Source: Jaenimonas drosophilae
Lineage: Eukaryota; Euglenozoa; Kinetoplastea; Trypanosomatida; Trypanosomatidae
DNA: 64,000 bases
Direction of reading: 5' to 3'
NCBI GenBank assembly: GCA_030849065.1
Contig: JASAON010001617.1
Location: forward strand, 4,565-68,564
The notes beneath the pieces were generated by a model. It saw nothing but the letters and a program-made list of their open reading frames with translations. It was not told where the DNA came from and did not search any database. Position 1 is the stretch's first letter, and every line of letters starts with the position of its first letter. Made by a program: the position numbers and the translations under genes. Shown here piece by piece: positions 55,557 through 64,000 of the stretch.

Positions 55557-57680
55557 CTAGGATGTCTTGGCCAACACCGCCTGTTTCTCCTTCAGGGCAC
55601 GTATGAAGAGCTCATAATCTGCCGTGGCGTGTTTGGCCAGTTGCAGTGAATGGCGTGTTGCACCATCAATGATGGGGCTACGGATGCGTCTGCAGGGCAC
55701 CTCCATCTCCTTCTTCACTCCAGGACTGCGATAGCTCTGCCCGCCATCCTTCATCTTCTTGTTGTTTGTTGTTTGTGAATCGCCACTCACTGGCGTTTCA
55801 AGCGGAGATGCGGGTGAGGGGTGTGGCGACGATGAGGAAGATGCCTGCTGCCACACAGCTGTACTGGCAACGATGTTTGCCTCGGGTTTCTGCGCGGCGG
55901 CGGTTGAGCAGCTGATGCACGCACAACCTGACGAGGTGGCTGGGTGAGATGCCATACTACCTCGTCCGGCGGAGTTGTGTTGGCGACTTCCGCTTGTGCT
56001 GCTTCGCCTGCTGGAGATGTACTGCGCCGCTGGCGTTGATGTTGGCACAATGACGCTGACAACTTGAGCGGTGGAGCATTTGGAGGTGCGAGAGCCTGCG
56101 CCGGAGTTGGTGCGTGAGCTCGGCGATGTGAGGCAGTTTTCAGATCCGCTGGACCACGACCCGTTGCTCCTGCCGCCATCCCCGCCGCTGCGCTTCACGA
56201 GGATGCCAATCGGCGAGGATGAGGAAAGGTCGCAGCCGAGCGGCGGGCTCGATGGTGAGGCCCTCGCGGAGCCGTCGTGGAGGTTGGAGAAGTGTGGGGC
56301 CATGGCATGCGGTGAGCTCGCCTCCCACACCTCGTTGTTGGCAGCACCACCGCTTCCTCTGCCGTTGCTACATCCGCCGCTATTTTGTGCGCGATGTGCG
56401 CAAGTGCCAACAGGGGTGATTGCCTCCTCCTCGCGGAGCTCATATGGCATCCACTGAATGGATAACACACCCCGTGTGCTGCGTGAGTTGGCTCCACGTG
56501 GTCTTGATGAGGCGGGCATGGGGCCTCCAGATGCATCGCGGAAGCCCGTGGAGGTGCGTGGGGCGATGTTGTCGTTGACGTGTTTCGCCACCTCATCCAC
56601 AAATTGCACGGAGCCCATCCACGTCGCAGAGACGGCGCTCTCCGAGCTCTCATCCACGGCACTGCCGCAACTACGCTGGGTAGTGAGGGGCACCACCATG
56701 CGGAAGTTATTGGTGGTGCCGTTGCTGTTGTTGTTGTTGTTGGAGGTGCGTTGCACTTTGCTATCCAGTCGCTTCGCCGCCAATCCGCGTGAGTGGCGCA
56801 TCATGTTGCGCGCATCAAAACTTGTGTTGAGGAGTGTGCGCATATTCACGGTGTCGGAGCAATCGCTGCCAGAGCCATCGTGGAGGAGATGTGCCTCGCC
56901 GCCAGCGGTGGCGGGAAGACGTTGCCCGTGGCGGTTCGCATCAGGGCCAAACAACGTTTTTTCCTCCGCCTCGGAGTTGGCGTCGTCTGACTCGAGCGAG
57001 AAGAGGCTGCTGCCCAAGTGCTCCTGATCAGAGAGCTCACGGCGGTGGTTGGAATCAATGGAGCGACTGGGATCGTGCACGATGGGCAGTTGATGGTGTT
57101 GCTGCTGCTGTTGTTGCTGAATCATCATGGCCATCATTGTGCTACAACTAATACCCTCTTTAGAGATGGGGAAGCTACTGGCTGCCGCCCCCGGCCCATC
57201 TGCGCCACCACGACCGGTTGGCGAGCTCGTGAGCGTGAGCGGTGAGTTCAGCATCGGCGTCTTGTTCGTGGAGCCCATGGAGATGGTGGTGTTGGCGGGG
57301 CCAACACGCAGGGAGGAAGTGGATGGAGGATAGCGCGAGGAGTGCGAACCATCTAATCGTTGTGAGGTGGGAATCATGCCTTGCTCCACCACCGCACCGC
57401 GGGTGAAGCCGCCGGATGAGCTCCGTGGGCAGGAGCTGCCGTTGTTGTGCGCTTCATGTTGCAAGTGAGCCGGGATCGATGCCACCCGACCAGGCAATCC
57501 ACCGTGGAGGTGATTATCAAACATGCGGGCGTTGCTAACCTTGCGATGATGGCCGCCGTCCGTGGGCTCAACTCCAGCAGGGGGGCGGGACGGCGCACTC
57601 GAGGCGGTGGAGGGCGCGTGTTGGTGCGACGGCTGTGTTGTGCGTGGGTCTGCGGCCGCCTTTGGCTGTGAGATGCCCAT
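55557..57680 (-). CDS. Ser-rich, mostly disordered protein
   Basis: Protein of 707 residues with no recognised domain. It is dominated by Ser, Gly, Asn, Thr, Pro and Arg, with short Gln (about 194-202) and Asn runs, and no membrane span or long helix except at the extreme C-terminus (DGATRHSLQLAKHATADYELFIRALKEKQA), which ends as a helix. Many SP/TP and RxxS sites suggest a phosphorylated scaffold or regulatory protein. The start MGISQPKA at 57680 directly follows the acceptor TCTCTCAAGG. Pro at position 6 argues against myristoylation. Confidence 0.7.
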   Translation of the reverse strand: MGISQPKAAADPRTTQPSHQHAPSTASSAPSRPPAGVEPTDGGHHRKVSNARMFDNHLHGGLPGRVASIPAHLQHEAHNNGSSCPRSSSGGFTRGAVVEQGMIPTSQRLDGSHSSRYPPSTSSLRVGPANTTISMGSTNKTPMLNSPLTLTSSPTGRGGADGPGAAASSFPISKEGISCSTMMAMMIQQQQQQQHHQLPIVHDPSRSIDSNHRRELSDQEHLGSSLFSLESDDANSEAEEKTLFGPDANRHGQRLPATAGGEAHLLHDGSGSDCSDTVNMRTLLNTSFDARNMMRHSRGLAAKRLDSKVQRTSNNNNNSNGTTNNFRMVVPLTTQRSCGSAVDESSESAVSATWMGSVQFVDEVAKHVNDNIAPRTSTGFRDASGGPMPASSRPRGANSRSTRGVLSIQWMPYELREEEAITPVGTCAHRAQNSGGCSNGRGSGGAANNEVWEASSPHAMAPHFSNLHDGSARASPSSPPLGCDLSSSSPIGILVKRSGGDGGRSNGSWSSGSENCLTSPSSRTNSGAGSRTSKCSTAQVVSVIVPTSTPAAQYISSRRSSTSGSRQHNSAGRGSMASHPATSSGCACISCSTAAAQKPEANIVASTAVWQQASSSSSPHPSPASPLETPVSGDSQTTNNKKMKDGGQSYRSPGVKKEMEVPCRRIRSPIIDGATRHSLQLAKHATADYELFIRALKEKQAVLAKTS

Positions 57681-58498
57681 CCTTGAGAGATGCCAGCAAC
57701 ACAACAACAACAACTAGGAATCACCAAGAAAGGAATGTGTGTGTGTGTGTGTGTGTGTGTGCTGGTGCGGATGTGCTACGAAGGGTCCTGGCGGAGGCGA
57801 TCCACAACGCACACGTTGGCCAGTGAGAAAAAAAAACGTACAAATCGCAAATCTTCACCGATCACCGACAATGACAAAAATTCAACGTTGAAACACGCAA
57901 AAAAGAAAAAAGATGAAACAATGATCCCCCGTGCGTCCTAAGTTATGACGCACACCGAGTGAGGTGTGCGCGAGATACGATCTTACACACAGGAACAGGA
58001 GCCCAGAGATGTTCGCAATGTGTTTGTATGTGTGTGTGGTGCTCCTCCGCCCCTCCAGCAGCGGTCGTGCGGGTATGTGGGGTGATGTGGCGGGCAGGAG
58101 GATTTGGCGTGGGTAGCGCAGAGGCTTTTTGTTGGAAAAGCCCTCCACAAAACCTACAACGAAACCTTCCAAGACGACGAGAATGAAAAAGAAGAATGTG
58201 TACGTATACATGTGTGTGTGTGTGTGTGAAGCAAGGATCACCGCAGTGAGCATCGTTGTTGTGTGTTGTTTTGTGTGTGTGGGAGGTAATAGGAATGGAG
58301 CTACCCCTCAGCGCCAACCCACGGCATTAATCAGATTATGGCAGCATTCTTCATCATCAACGCCACAGCGGAGGAGATGTGTTGGAAGTAAGGCTGCCCA
58401 ATTAGTCGGCAGAAGTTTCATCGAGACAACGATGCACGTGTGAATGTAGTGCTAAGCCATCATCCTGGACGGGGAAGTGCTCGTGCGCCCCAGCCATC
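57681..58498. other. 818-base intergenic region
   Basis: The leader of the Ser-rich protein gene and 3' end of the importin gene. It has GTGTGTGT repeats at 57735-57760 and 58210-58228, and a perfect 8-bp inverted repeat CGCACACC (57949-57956) / GGTGTGCG (57963-57970). I see no gene. Confidence 0.5.
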
Positions 58499-61400
58499 TC
58501 ACGATGCGGCAGCACGGCGCTGATCAAAGTCCGCCGCCATCGCCTGCTCGAGCTCCACGCAGAGTCGTCGGTAGTCCGCCGCGGTTTTCTCCGCACGTTG
58601 GAAGTCGGCGGCCGGGCGAACACAAGACGCAATCGCAGCACATTGTTGGCCCACCTCACGCAGCCACTGCAACAGTGGAGTTACTTCATTCACGTCGTCA
58701 ATGGGGCTATCGTACTCATCACCCTCGTCCATGGCGAGGCCAACATTCTCATCATCGAGGTCTGCCTCACTGACATCGTCGTACACCTCGTTGAGATCAT
58801 CTCCGCCGTCCACGCCCAACACCTCATCATCGTTGAGATCCACATCCTCCACCTCCTCCTCCTCACCGCGACGAATCTTGTCAAGATTAACCACCGCGAG
58901 CTGATTGCGCGCCTGAAGGAGCTCCTCATTTGTAAAGATGCAATACTGGATGAGTGCCACAGATGGTGCAGCATGATGGGCCATGAAGTTGGCTGCCGCA
59001 CCCACCATGGATGCGGAGGAGGTGGTGGCCCCGCTCGCGACGGACGCCATTACCCGTACCAGCGAGCTTAGACCGAGCGCAATAACCTTGCGAGTGAGGA
59101 TGGAGAGCTGCTCCACCACCTCCGCCGCCTCATTGCGTGTCTTTGCAGATTTTTTCTTGCCCGACTTCGGTGCGGCGGAGGAGGATGTGGCGTACACGGC
59201 GGCAATCTCTGGGAAGTCGGTGAAGCATCCGCCAAAAAACTGAAACATGGCGTCAAAGAGGTTGGGATAGGCACCAGCCTGCACAATGAGCTCCATCGTG
59301 GTGGCTGCATCGTAGAAGAAGGCGTCCATCACGGCTGCCAAGCACCACAGGCGAATACGCACATCACCCACGGCGATGTCGGGATGCACGAGCGCGCGGA
59401 GCAGCAGATGCAGAAAGCGGGGCAAATGACGATCAAAGATGCCCGGGTGCTTGATGGATTGATGCAGCATGGCCTCAATGAGCTGTGCAGGTGCGAGCTG
59501 GCACTCCGTCGTGCAAACCACCCCACCCACCAACATCTTCTCGCACACGGCGTAGGTGGCCTCCATCACCTCATCGTTGCTCAGGTACTCCACCGTCGCC
59601 CCGGAAACGAAGTTATCGAGCACCTCCTCGACGGTGCTGAAGAAGTCCACGCCGATGCCACTCTCCACGGAGCCAAAGACGAGTGGCAACATCGCCCACA
59701 AGTCGGCGGAGATGGGCTTCGTGAAGGTAACGACGTGGAGCAGAATGCCGAGGCTCTTATCCAAGAAATCAAAGCAGTCGGGCTCACGCAACACACGCTC
59801 CACCATGCGGAGTACATCCGGCCGCATCGCCGCCAACGCCTCAGGTGCTTCTCCACATGACGTTACGACGGTGAAGATGGCATCGAGAAGAGCATCCGCG
59901 CTGAAGGCGGCGCGTTCGTAGGCGCTCATGTTGGCCTCCACGTCACCGCCGTCTTCCTGTTGTTGAAGATCAAAGGTGGTGGCGAGGAAGTGTTGCGTGA
60001 GGCTACTGCCCAGACTGCCCATCACGGGTGTGAGCTCCGGCGCAAAGTGCGTGGCGAGATGAAGAATGACGGTTGGTACGTAGGTTGTATGGACTGTATT
60101 AAGGAAGGCCATGCACTCCTGCACCAAGGGAACGAGGATGGGCTGCAGGTAGGGCCGTGCGTGCTTCATCTCCAACAGGGAGCACATCATATCAATGGCA
60201 GAGAGGCGCACGCGAGCATCGGCATCCCCAACAAGTGAGCAGCACATCTGCATGAAGGAGGCAAAATCTTCCTCAGTTGGCATCGGAACCTTCGAGTAGC
60301 GCTGAGCCACGACGATGGCCTTGCAGCGGAGGGCGATGGAGGCCACATTTGGCTGAAGGCGTGGGGCCACGAAGCGCATCAGCACCTGCGCCATTTGCGT
60401 AGTCCAGATATCTGGCACCTGGCGGAGATACTTGCGGAGGATGGAGAGGAGGTGCAAGAAACCAAAGAGGCGCGGAAGGTTCTCTGGCGTATCAGGCTGG
60501 CTGAGCCCGCTGGTGAGCACGCCGAGGAGCTCCTGCAACAGTCCTGCGGTGTCGTGAAACTGCTTCTTGCCACCGAGCATGGAGAGGATGGCGTTGGAGG
60601 CGGCCTGGCGTTGCGTGAGCTCACCATTCCCAACACCCTCCTCCATCATGTACTGCACGAAATCTGAGAGGTTGTCGGCGTCGGCGAAGACTTCTTCATC
60701 TTCGGCGTTGTGGCAGAGGTAGGGGAAGAAGAGCCCCTCAATGATGGCGAGGGCGTGTGGGCGGAGTGCCGTCGTGAAGAGGCGCTCGTCGAGGGTGCAG
60801 AGCTTCAGAAAGCGGATGGCGAAGAGCTCACTCTTCTTGTGCATCGTGCGGTCCTCCTGTTGGATGCAGAAGGAGAGCCACTGGCGCCACACAGCCATGA
60901 AGGGCTCCGCCATGGTTTGACGGAAATGTGCGGCAAATGGAGCTGGCTTTTTGCGTCGCGTGGCATCGTTCATGATGCTGAAGGTGGTGGATGCGATGCG
61001 CTTCACACAGCGCACGTACTCCGAGTAGGTGGCACCGCCAGCGGCCACGGCTCGCGCATGGTGCTGCTCTGGGAAGGCTACCCACAGCGCCGTCCATGCA
61101 TCCAAGGCGTTGCCAGGAATAGTTTTGGCAGAGGTTTGTTGCAGTGCCGTTTCCGACACACACTCCATGAGCTTCAGCACCATGCGAGATACTCGGAAAT
61201 CATCGTAGGCGAGGTAGCGCGGCAACATGGCCACCAGCTCGCCACACACTTCCAGCTTCACCTCCATCGGCTCTAAATGAACCGTCTTGTAGCGTTTGGC
61301 GTACACGTAGAGGAGCTCCAGGGCGGCGATCGCATAATCAGCTGGTGTTTGCGCGATGTTCTGCGAGCTGGCCTCCATCATGGGCAGCAGGCGGTCAACG

Positions 61401-61780
61401 TAGCTCCACTCGAAGCCGCTCATGAGGGTGGCGGAGATGGCGATGAGCACGCGTCGGTGCGTCGCGGGCACGGTGAAGATGCCATCAAAAATAGTTTCTT
61501 CCATCGCCAACACAATGGTTGGGCTGCTCTGCAGAATGCTATCTGGTGTGGTGTGCGTGAAGCAATTCTTGGCGTAGAGGAGGGCCGAGAGGCTCTGCGC
61601 GGGTGCGAGAGTGCTGGTGGTGCCGGCCAAGAGGAGGGCAAGGAGGTGCTGTGGTGCCTCGGCGGAGGTGAAGATGCTCTCCAACCTGGCCGTGGCGTCG
61701 GTACGCTCCTCCTTATTGCCGTGGTAGGCCTGGTGCAGAAGCTGCAGCAGCATCTCCACAACGGCGTCGGTGCTGCTCAT
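58499..61780 (-). CDS. Importin-7/8-like nuclear transport receptor
   Basis: Protein of 1093 residues, all-helical HEAT-repeat type. The N-terminus holds the importin-beta region: EERTDATARLESIFTSAEAP, then ALLYAKNCFTHTTPDS, as in the Ran-binding N-terminal helices of karyopherins. Near the C-terminus an acidic stretch (about 985-1040, with EVEDVDLNDDEVLGVDGGDD and DEGDEYDSPIDDVNE) followed by LLQWLREVGQQC matches the layout of importin-7 and -8 / yeast Nmd5 and Sxm1. These carry ribosomal proteins, histones and other cargo into the nucleus with RanGTP. The exact subtype is not certain; importin-5 or exportin-like members are alternatives. The start at ATG 61780 (MSSTDAVV) directly follows GAAACTAG. 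Confidence 0.82.
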   Translation of the reverse strand: MSSTDAVVEMLLQLLHQAYHGNKEERTDATARLESIFTSAEAPQHLLALLLAGTTSTLAPAQSLSALLYAKNCFTHTTPDSILQSSPTIVLAMEETIFDGIFTVPATHRRVLIAISATLMSGFEWSYVDRLLPMMEASSQNIAQTPADYAIAALELLYVYAKRYKTVHLEPMEVKLEVCGELVAMLPRYLAYDDFRVSRMVLKLMECVSETALQQTSAKTIPGNALDAWTALWVAFPEQHHARAVAAGGATYSEYVRCVKRIASTTFSIMNDATRRKKPAPFAAHFRQTMAEPFMAVWRQWLSFCIQQEDRTMHKKSELFAIRFLKLCTLDERLFTTALRPHALAIIEGLFFPYLCHNAEDEEVFADADNLSDFVQYMMEEGVGNGELTQRQAASNAILSMLGGKKQFHDTAGLLQELLGVLTSGLSQPDTPENLPRLFGFLHLLSILRKYLRQVPDIWTTQMAQVLMRFVAPRLQPNVASIALRCKAIVVAQRYSKVPMPTEEDFASFMQMCCSLVGDADARVRLSAIDMMCSLLEMKHARPYLQPILVPLVQECMAFLNTVHTTYVPTVILHLATHFAPELTPVMGSLGSSLTQHFLATTFDLQQQEDGGDVEANMSAYERAAFSADALLDAIFTVVTSCGEAPEALAAMRPDVLRMVERVLREPDCFDFLDKSLGILLHVVTFTKPISADLWAMLPLVFGSVESGIGVDFFSTVEEVLDNFVSGATVEYLSNDEVMEATYAVCEKMLVGGVVCTTECQLAPAQLIEAMLHQSIKHPGIFDRHLPRFLHLLLRALVHPDIAVGDVRIRLWCLAAVMDAFFYDAATTMELIVQAGAYPNLFDAMFQFFGGCFTDFPEIAAVYATSSSAAPKSGKKKSAKTRNEAAEVVEQLSILTRKVIALGLSSLVRVMASVASGATTSSASMVGAAANFMAHHAAPSVALIQYCIFTNEELLQARNQLAVVNLDKIRRGEEEEVEDVDLNDDEVLGVDGGDDLNEVYDDVSEADLDDENVGLAMDEGDEYDSPIDDVNEVTPLLQWLREVGQQCAAIASCVRPAADFQRAEKTAADYRRLCVELEQAMAADFDQRRAAAS

Positions 61781-62190
61781 GGCTAGTTTCAGCAATGTTT
61801 GTGTGTGTGCTGAGTGTCTTGTGCGCACGAAAAGAATCGTGTGAAGATCCCCGCAACTCGGTTGACTACGAAAACAAAGCTTCGGAAGAGATCATGAAGA
61901 ACAAGAAAGAGGTGATGAGGATGTATGTGCTTGTGCTTCGTGGCACAACAACAGAAACAACAGTAACTACACGAAAACACACATGTGGTGGATAGAGTTG
62001 GGTGTAGGTGCGCCATTGATAGGAACCCTCAAAGCAAGTTGGTGAGGGGAACACGATGATGAAGAGCACCACATCATCACGGAACATGATTCTGTGGTAG
62101 CTCATCCATCCTAACATACTACTTTACATGCATACTTGTTGTGTCGGTGCCATCATGAATCTCTGCGTGTGTGTGTGTGTCTTGGTATCT
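61781..62190. other. 410-base intergenic region
   Basis: The leader of the importin-like gene and the 3' end of the next gene. No gene or RNA is recognised. Confidence 0.5.
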
Positions 62191-64000
62191 CTACTCCCAC
62201 TTCATGAGCCCCATCGCGTTGTACGTCAGTGGACGATTATCCGTGGCAAAGGGCGTTGTCTTGGATGGATCCGCGGGGTCAAAGGTGAGTCGTGGCGCAA
62301 CCTTCTGTAACTTGTGGTGCTGCAGGGCAGAGGCTGGGAGGTACTTCAGTGGAGAGAGGGGCCGGCGCTTGAGGGAGTGCTCTGTACGAAGTACGCGGCT
62401 GTCCGCCACGAAGTGTGGCAGCGCCGTCGAGGCGTACGCAAGACGGCTTGCATTGTTTTGGAGATGGTGTTGGAGCTCTTCATAGCTCATGGAGCGCGGG
62501 GCAGGGCTCGTGGGAGAGCCCGATGGTGCCGAGGAGCGACTTGCTGCGCGGGAGTTGGGGCGGGCGTGCATCGCCGCCATCGTGGGTGGCAAATCATGGG
62601 TGGGGAGGGCCTGGCGGAGCTCGGGAAGGTGCTCTGGATGATGGGTGCCGAGGTGCTCCAGCAAGGTGCGTCGGGAGCGGCTATCAGAGTAGTTGGCGGC
62701 ATGGAGCGGGATCTCCTCTGCCTCCATATGCACCACACGCACCTCGGTGATGCCGATGCCACTTACCATGCGCACCGCCAACATGGGTGTGTCTGCGGCA
62801 CGATGATGTGCGGCCTCCGATGATGCCGCCGCCCCATCGGTTGCAGCATCCATGGCAGGGAATGGGATATAAATCATCTCCGCGTCCTCACCCTCGGCAT
62901 CCACCACCTCCACATTGATCTCGTCTTGCTTCGTCGTGGGCATGCTGCCGCTCATGCTCGGGTGAAGGCGGGAGTACATGGAGGTGGGCCTGCCGGAGCT
63001 GCGTGAGAGGAGTCGCGCCATACTGCCGCGACTGTTCGGAGTGGGCGGAAAGGGGATCACCACACCAGAATCAGAGTGCGGAGAGGGCGGGGGAGGGCGG
63101 AAGAAGCACAACTTGGATTCATCAAATATTTCATCAATGACCCGTACGTACTTCTCCTTCTTCATCCTCGCTCGACGCTCCGCCAGCCAGTGGAGAATGG
63201 CGAGCACATCCTCGAACTCACGATTGCCAACACGCTTCAGCACGGAGACGGCCTTCATCGCCTCCTCATCGAGCTCCAACGTGGAAAAATCCACCAACGG
63301 GGCGGCGGGGATGGAGTCGTGGCTCGTCTCGGCGTCATCATCGCCATCACCCAGCCGTCGCGAGCGGCGGGCGGAGGAATCAATGCGGGAGGTGTGGCCC
63401 GCAGCGTTGATCTCATCGCGGAAGTGGCGCGAACCACGACTGCTCCCGTATGCATCCTCATCGCGTGTGCCACGACCGTTTCTGGAATCTTCCTCTTCTT
63501 CTTCCTCACGCAAGACGCTATCGATGATGCTCTGCAGATTCTTGTGCTGTACCTCGGGCTTGCTGCCCAAGGTGTTGGCAAAGGCCAGAGAAGATACGGT
63601 GAGCTGCGGGAGTGCGGAGGTGGTGCTTGTGTCGGAGTAGTTTGTGCCCATGAAGGCCAGCTCCGGCCCACTTACACCTCGGCTGAGTGTAGCATCGCCT
63701 GAGCCCTTGACACCTGCACGTTCGTTGCTGCTGCCAAGGCGCCCCTCAAGGCTGCTCCAACCACCGGCTCCATCACCGTCACCGTCACCACGACCATGGC
63801 CGCTGCCTGGTGGGCTGGCGCTGCCTCCGCTTCCGCGTGGCACACTCATGCCATGGGTGCTGCTGCTGCCCATCGCGGTGCCCGCACCACGACTGGGAGG
63901 ATTGGTGGTGCTGCTGATATCAGGGCGGAAGCTGCTCGAGGCAAAGGAGGCGCCACCGCGAACGGGGCTGCCGTCGAGCGGATCACCACCATCACTGCCA
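62191..64000 (-). CDS. Ser/Gly-rich protein, 5' end beyond the window
   Basis: The frame is open from the stop at 62191 to the right edge, so the true start lies outside. The Met at 63873 (MGSSSTHGM) is preceded in frame by GSDGGDPLDG...GAGTA, of the same Ser/Gly/Pro composition. The visible 603 residues are largely disordered, with a helical centre (LDEEAMKAVSVLKRVGNREF, then DVLAILHWLAERRARMKKEKY), acidic and Arg/Ser segments, and a conserved-looking C-terminus (YNAMGLMKWE). I do not recognise it. The central helices could be a small folded domain. It is the first gene of the cluster within the window. Confidence 0.75.
   Translation of the reverse strand, partial: GSDGGDPLDGSPVRGGASFASSSFRPDISSTTNPPSRGAGTAMGSSSTHGMSVPRGSGGSASPPGSGHGRGDGDGDGAGGWSSLEGRLGSSNERAGVKGSGDATLSRGVSGPELAFMGTNYSDTSTTSALPQLTVSSLAFANTLGSKPEVQHKNLQSIIDSVLREEEEEEDSRNGRGTRDEDAYGSSRGSRHFRDEINAAGHTSRIDSSARRSRRLGDGDDDAETSHDSIPAAPLVDFSTLELDEEAMKAVSVLKRVGNREFEDVLAILHWLAERRARMKKEKYVRVIDEIFDESKLCFFRPPPPSPHSDSGVVIPFPPTPNSRGSMARLLSRSSGRPTSMYSRLHPSMSGSMPTTKQDEINVEVVDAEGEDAEMIYIPFPAMDAATDGAAASSEAAHHRAADTPMLAVRMVSGIGITEVRVVHMEAEEIPLHAANYSDSRSRRTLLEHLGTHHPEHLPELRQALPTHDLPPTMAAMHARPNSRAASRSSAPSGSPTSPAPRSMSYEELQHHLQNNASRLAYASTALPHFVADSRVLRTEHSLKRRPLSPLKYLPASALQHHKLQKVAPRLTFDPADPSKTTPFATDNRPLTYNAMGLMKWE

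Larger units (their letters stand above)
5619..64000 (-). other. Directional gene cluster (polycistronic unit), right part beyond window
   Basis: All protein genes found between these positions read leftwards and none is interrupted by a recognisable intron. Most have a pyrimidine tract and AG upstream of the first in-frame ATG. This is the layout of kinetoplastid polycistronic transcription units, in which mRNAs are released by spliced-leader trans-splicing and polyadenylation. The unit runs off the right edge and ends on the left near the tRNA-Ser gene. No RNA polymerase II promoter is expected or seen inside. Confidence 0.85.

Overview
The window reads as nuclear DNA of a kinetoplastid flagellate, most likely a free-living bodonid (Bodo-like). 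Every protein gene from about 5.6 kb to the right edge lies on the minus strand. None needs an intron, they are separated by a few hundred bases, and most first ATGs sit just after a polypyrimidine tract and an AG, as expected for trans-splicing of polycistronic transcripts. Family content agrees: class I fumarate hydratase with the cysteine positions known from Leishmania, PPR and NSUN proteins, flagellar dynein-assembly and basal-body proteins, and a SLACS/CRE-like retroelement. The species is an inference.

Left end (1-5.4 kb): one intact R2/CRE-type non-LTR retrotransposon ORF (98-3139, minus), preceded on its 5' side by four ~47-bp repeats each holding a perfect RNA polymerase III B-box word. 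Next come 1.3 kb without genes and about 500 bp of very long G- and C-runs. A tRNA-Ser(CGA) gene on the plus strand (5422-5502) then separates this flank from the gene cluster. It looks like the 3' end of a polycistronic unit.

Gene cluster (5.6-64 kb, minus strand, transcribed right to left). In transcription order: a truncated Ser-rich protein, an importin-7/8-like receptor, a Ser-rich protein, a coiled-coil protein, the GPI GlcNAc-transferase subunit PIG-Q/GPI1, an uncertain ORF, an AMPK/SNF1 alpha kinase, a 65-aa membrane protein, a PPR protein, an NSUN-type RNA methyltransferase, a CDA-fold deaminase, an unknown, a 1541-aa Sfi1-like/coiled-coil protein, DNA ligase IV, fumarate hydratase, prenyltransferase alpha subunit, diacylglycerol kinase, a C/D snoRNA array, a small membrane protein, a TON2/PPP2R3C B''-like subunit, an F-box-like protein, two unknowns (one probably mitochondrial), a ZNF706-like zinc finger, a lipase-like hydrolase, the dynein assembly factor DNAAF6/PIH1D3 and a coiled-coil protein. 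As usual in kinetoplastids the neighbours do not form a pathway, although PPR, NSUN and deaminase lie side by side and all concern RNA.

Main points of interest: (1) a three-copy 165-bp tandem repeat whose minus strand carries a well-spaced C/D-box snoRNA, plus a diverged fourth copy that keeps one guide element exactly; (2) a DNA ligase IV gene with BRCT, notable because trypanosomatids are known to lack it; (3) the retroelement / Pol III-like repeat / G-run / tRNA boundary; (4) small or irregular genes that only splice-site reading reveals. Trinucleotide microsatellites, (ATG)n and (TTG)n on the plus strand, occur throughout, both in genes and between them.
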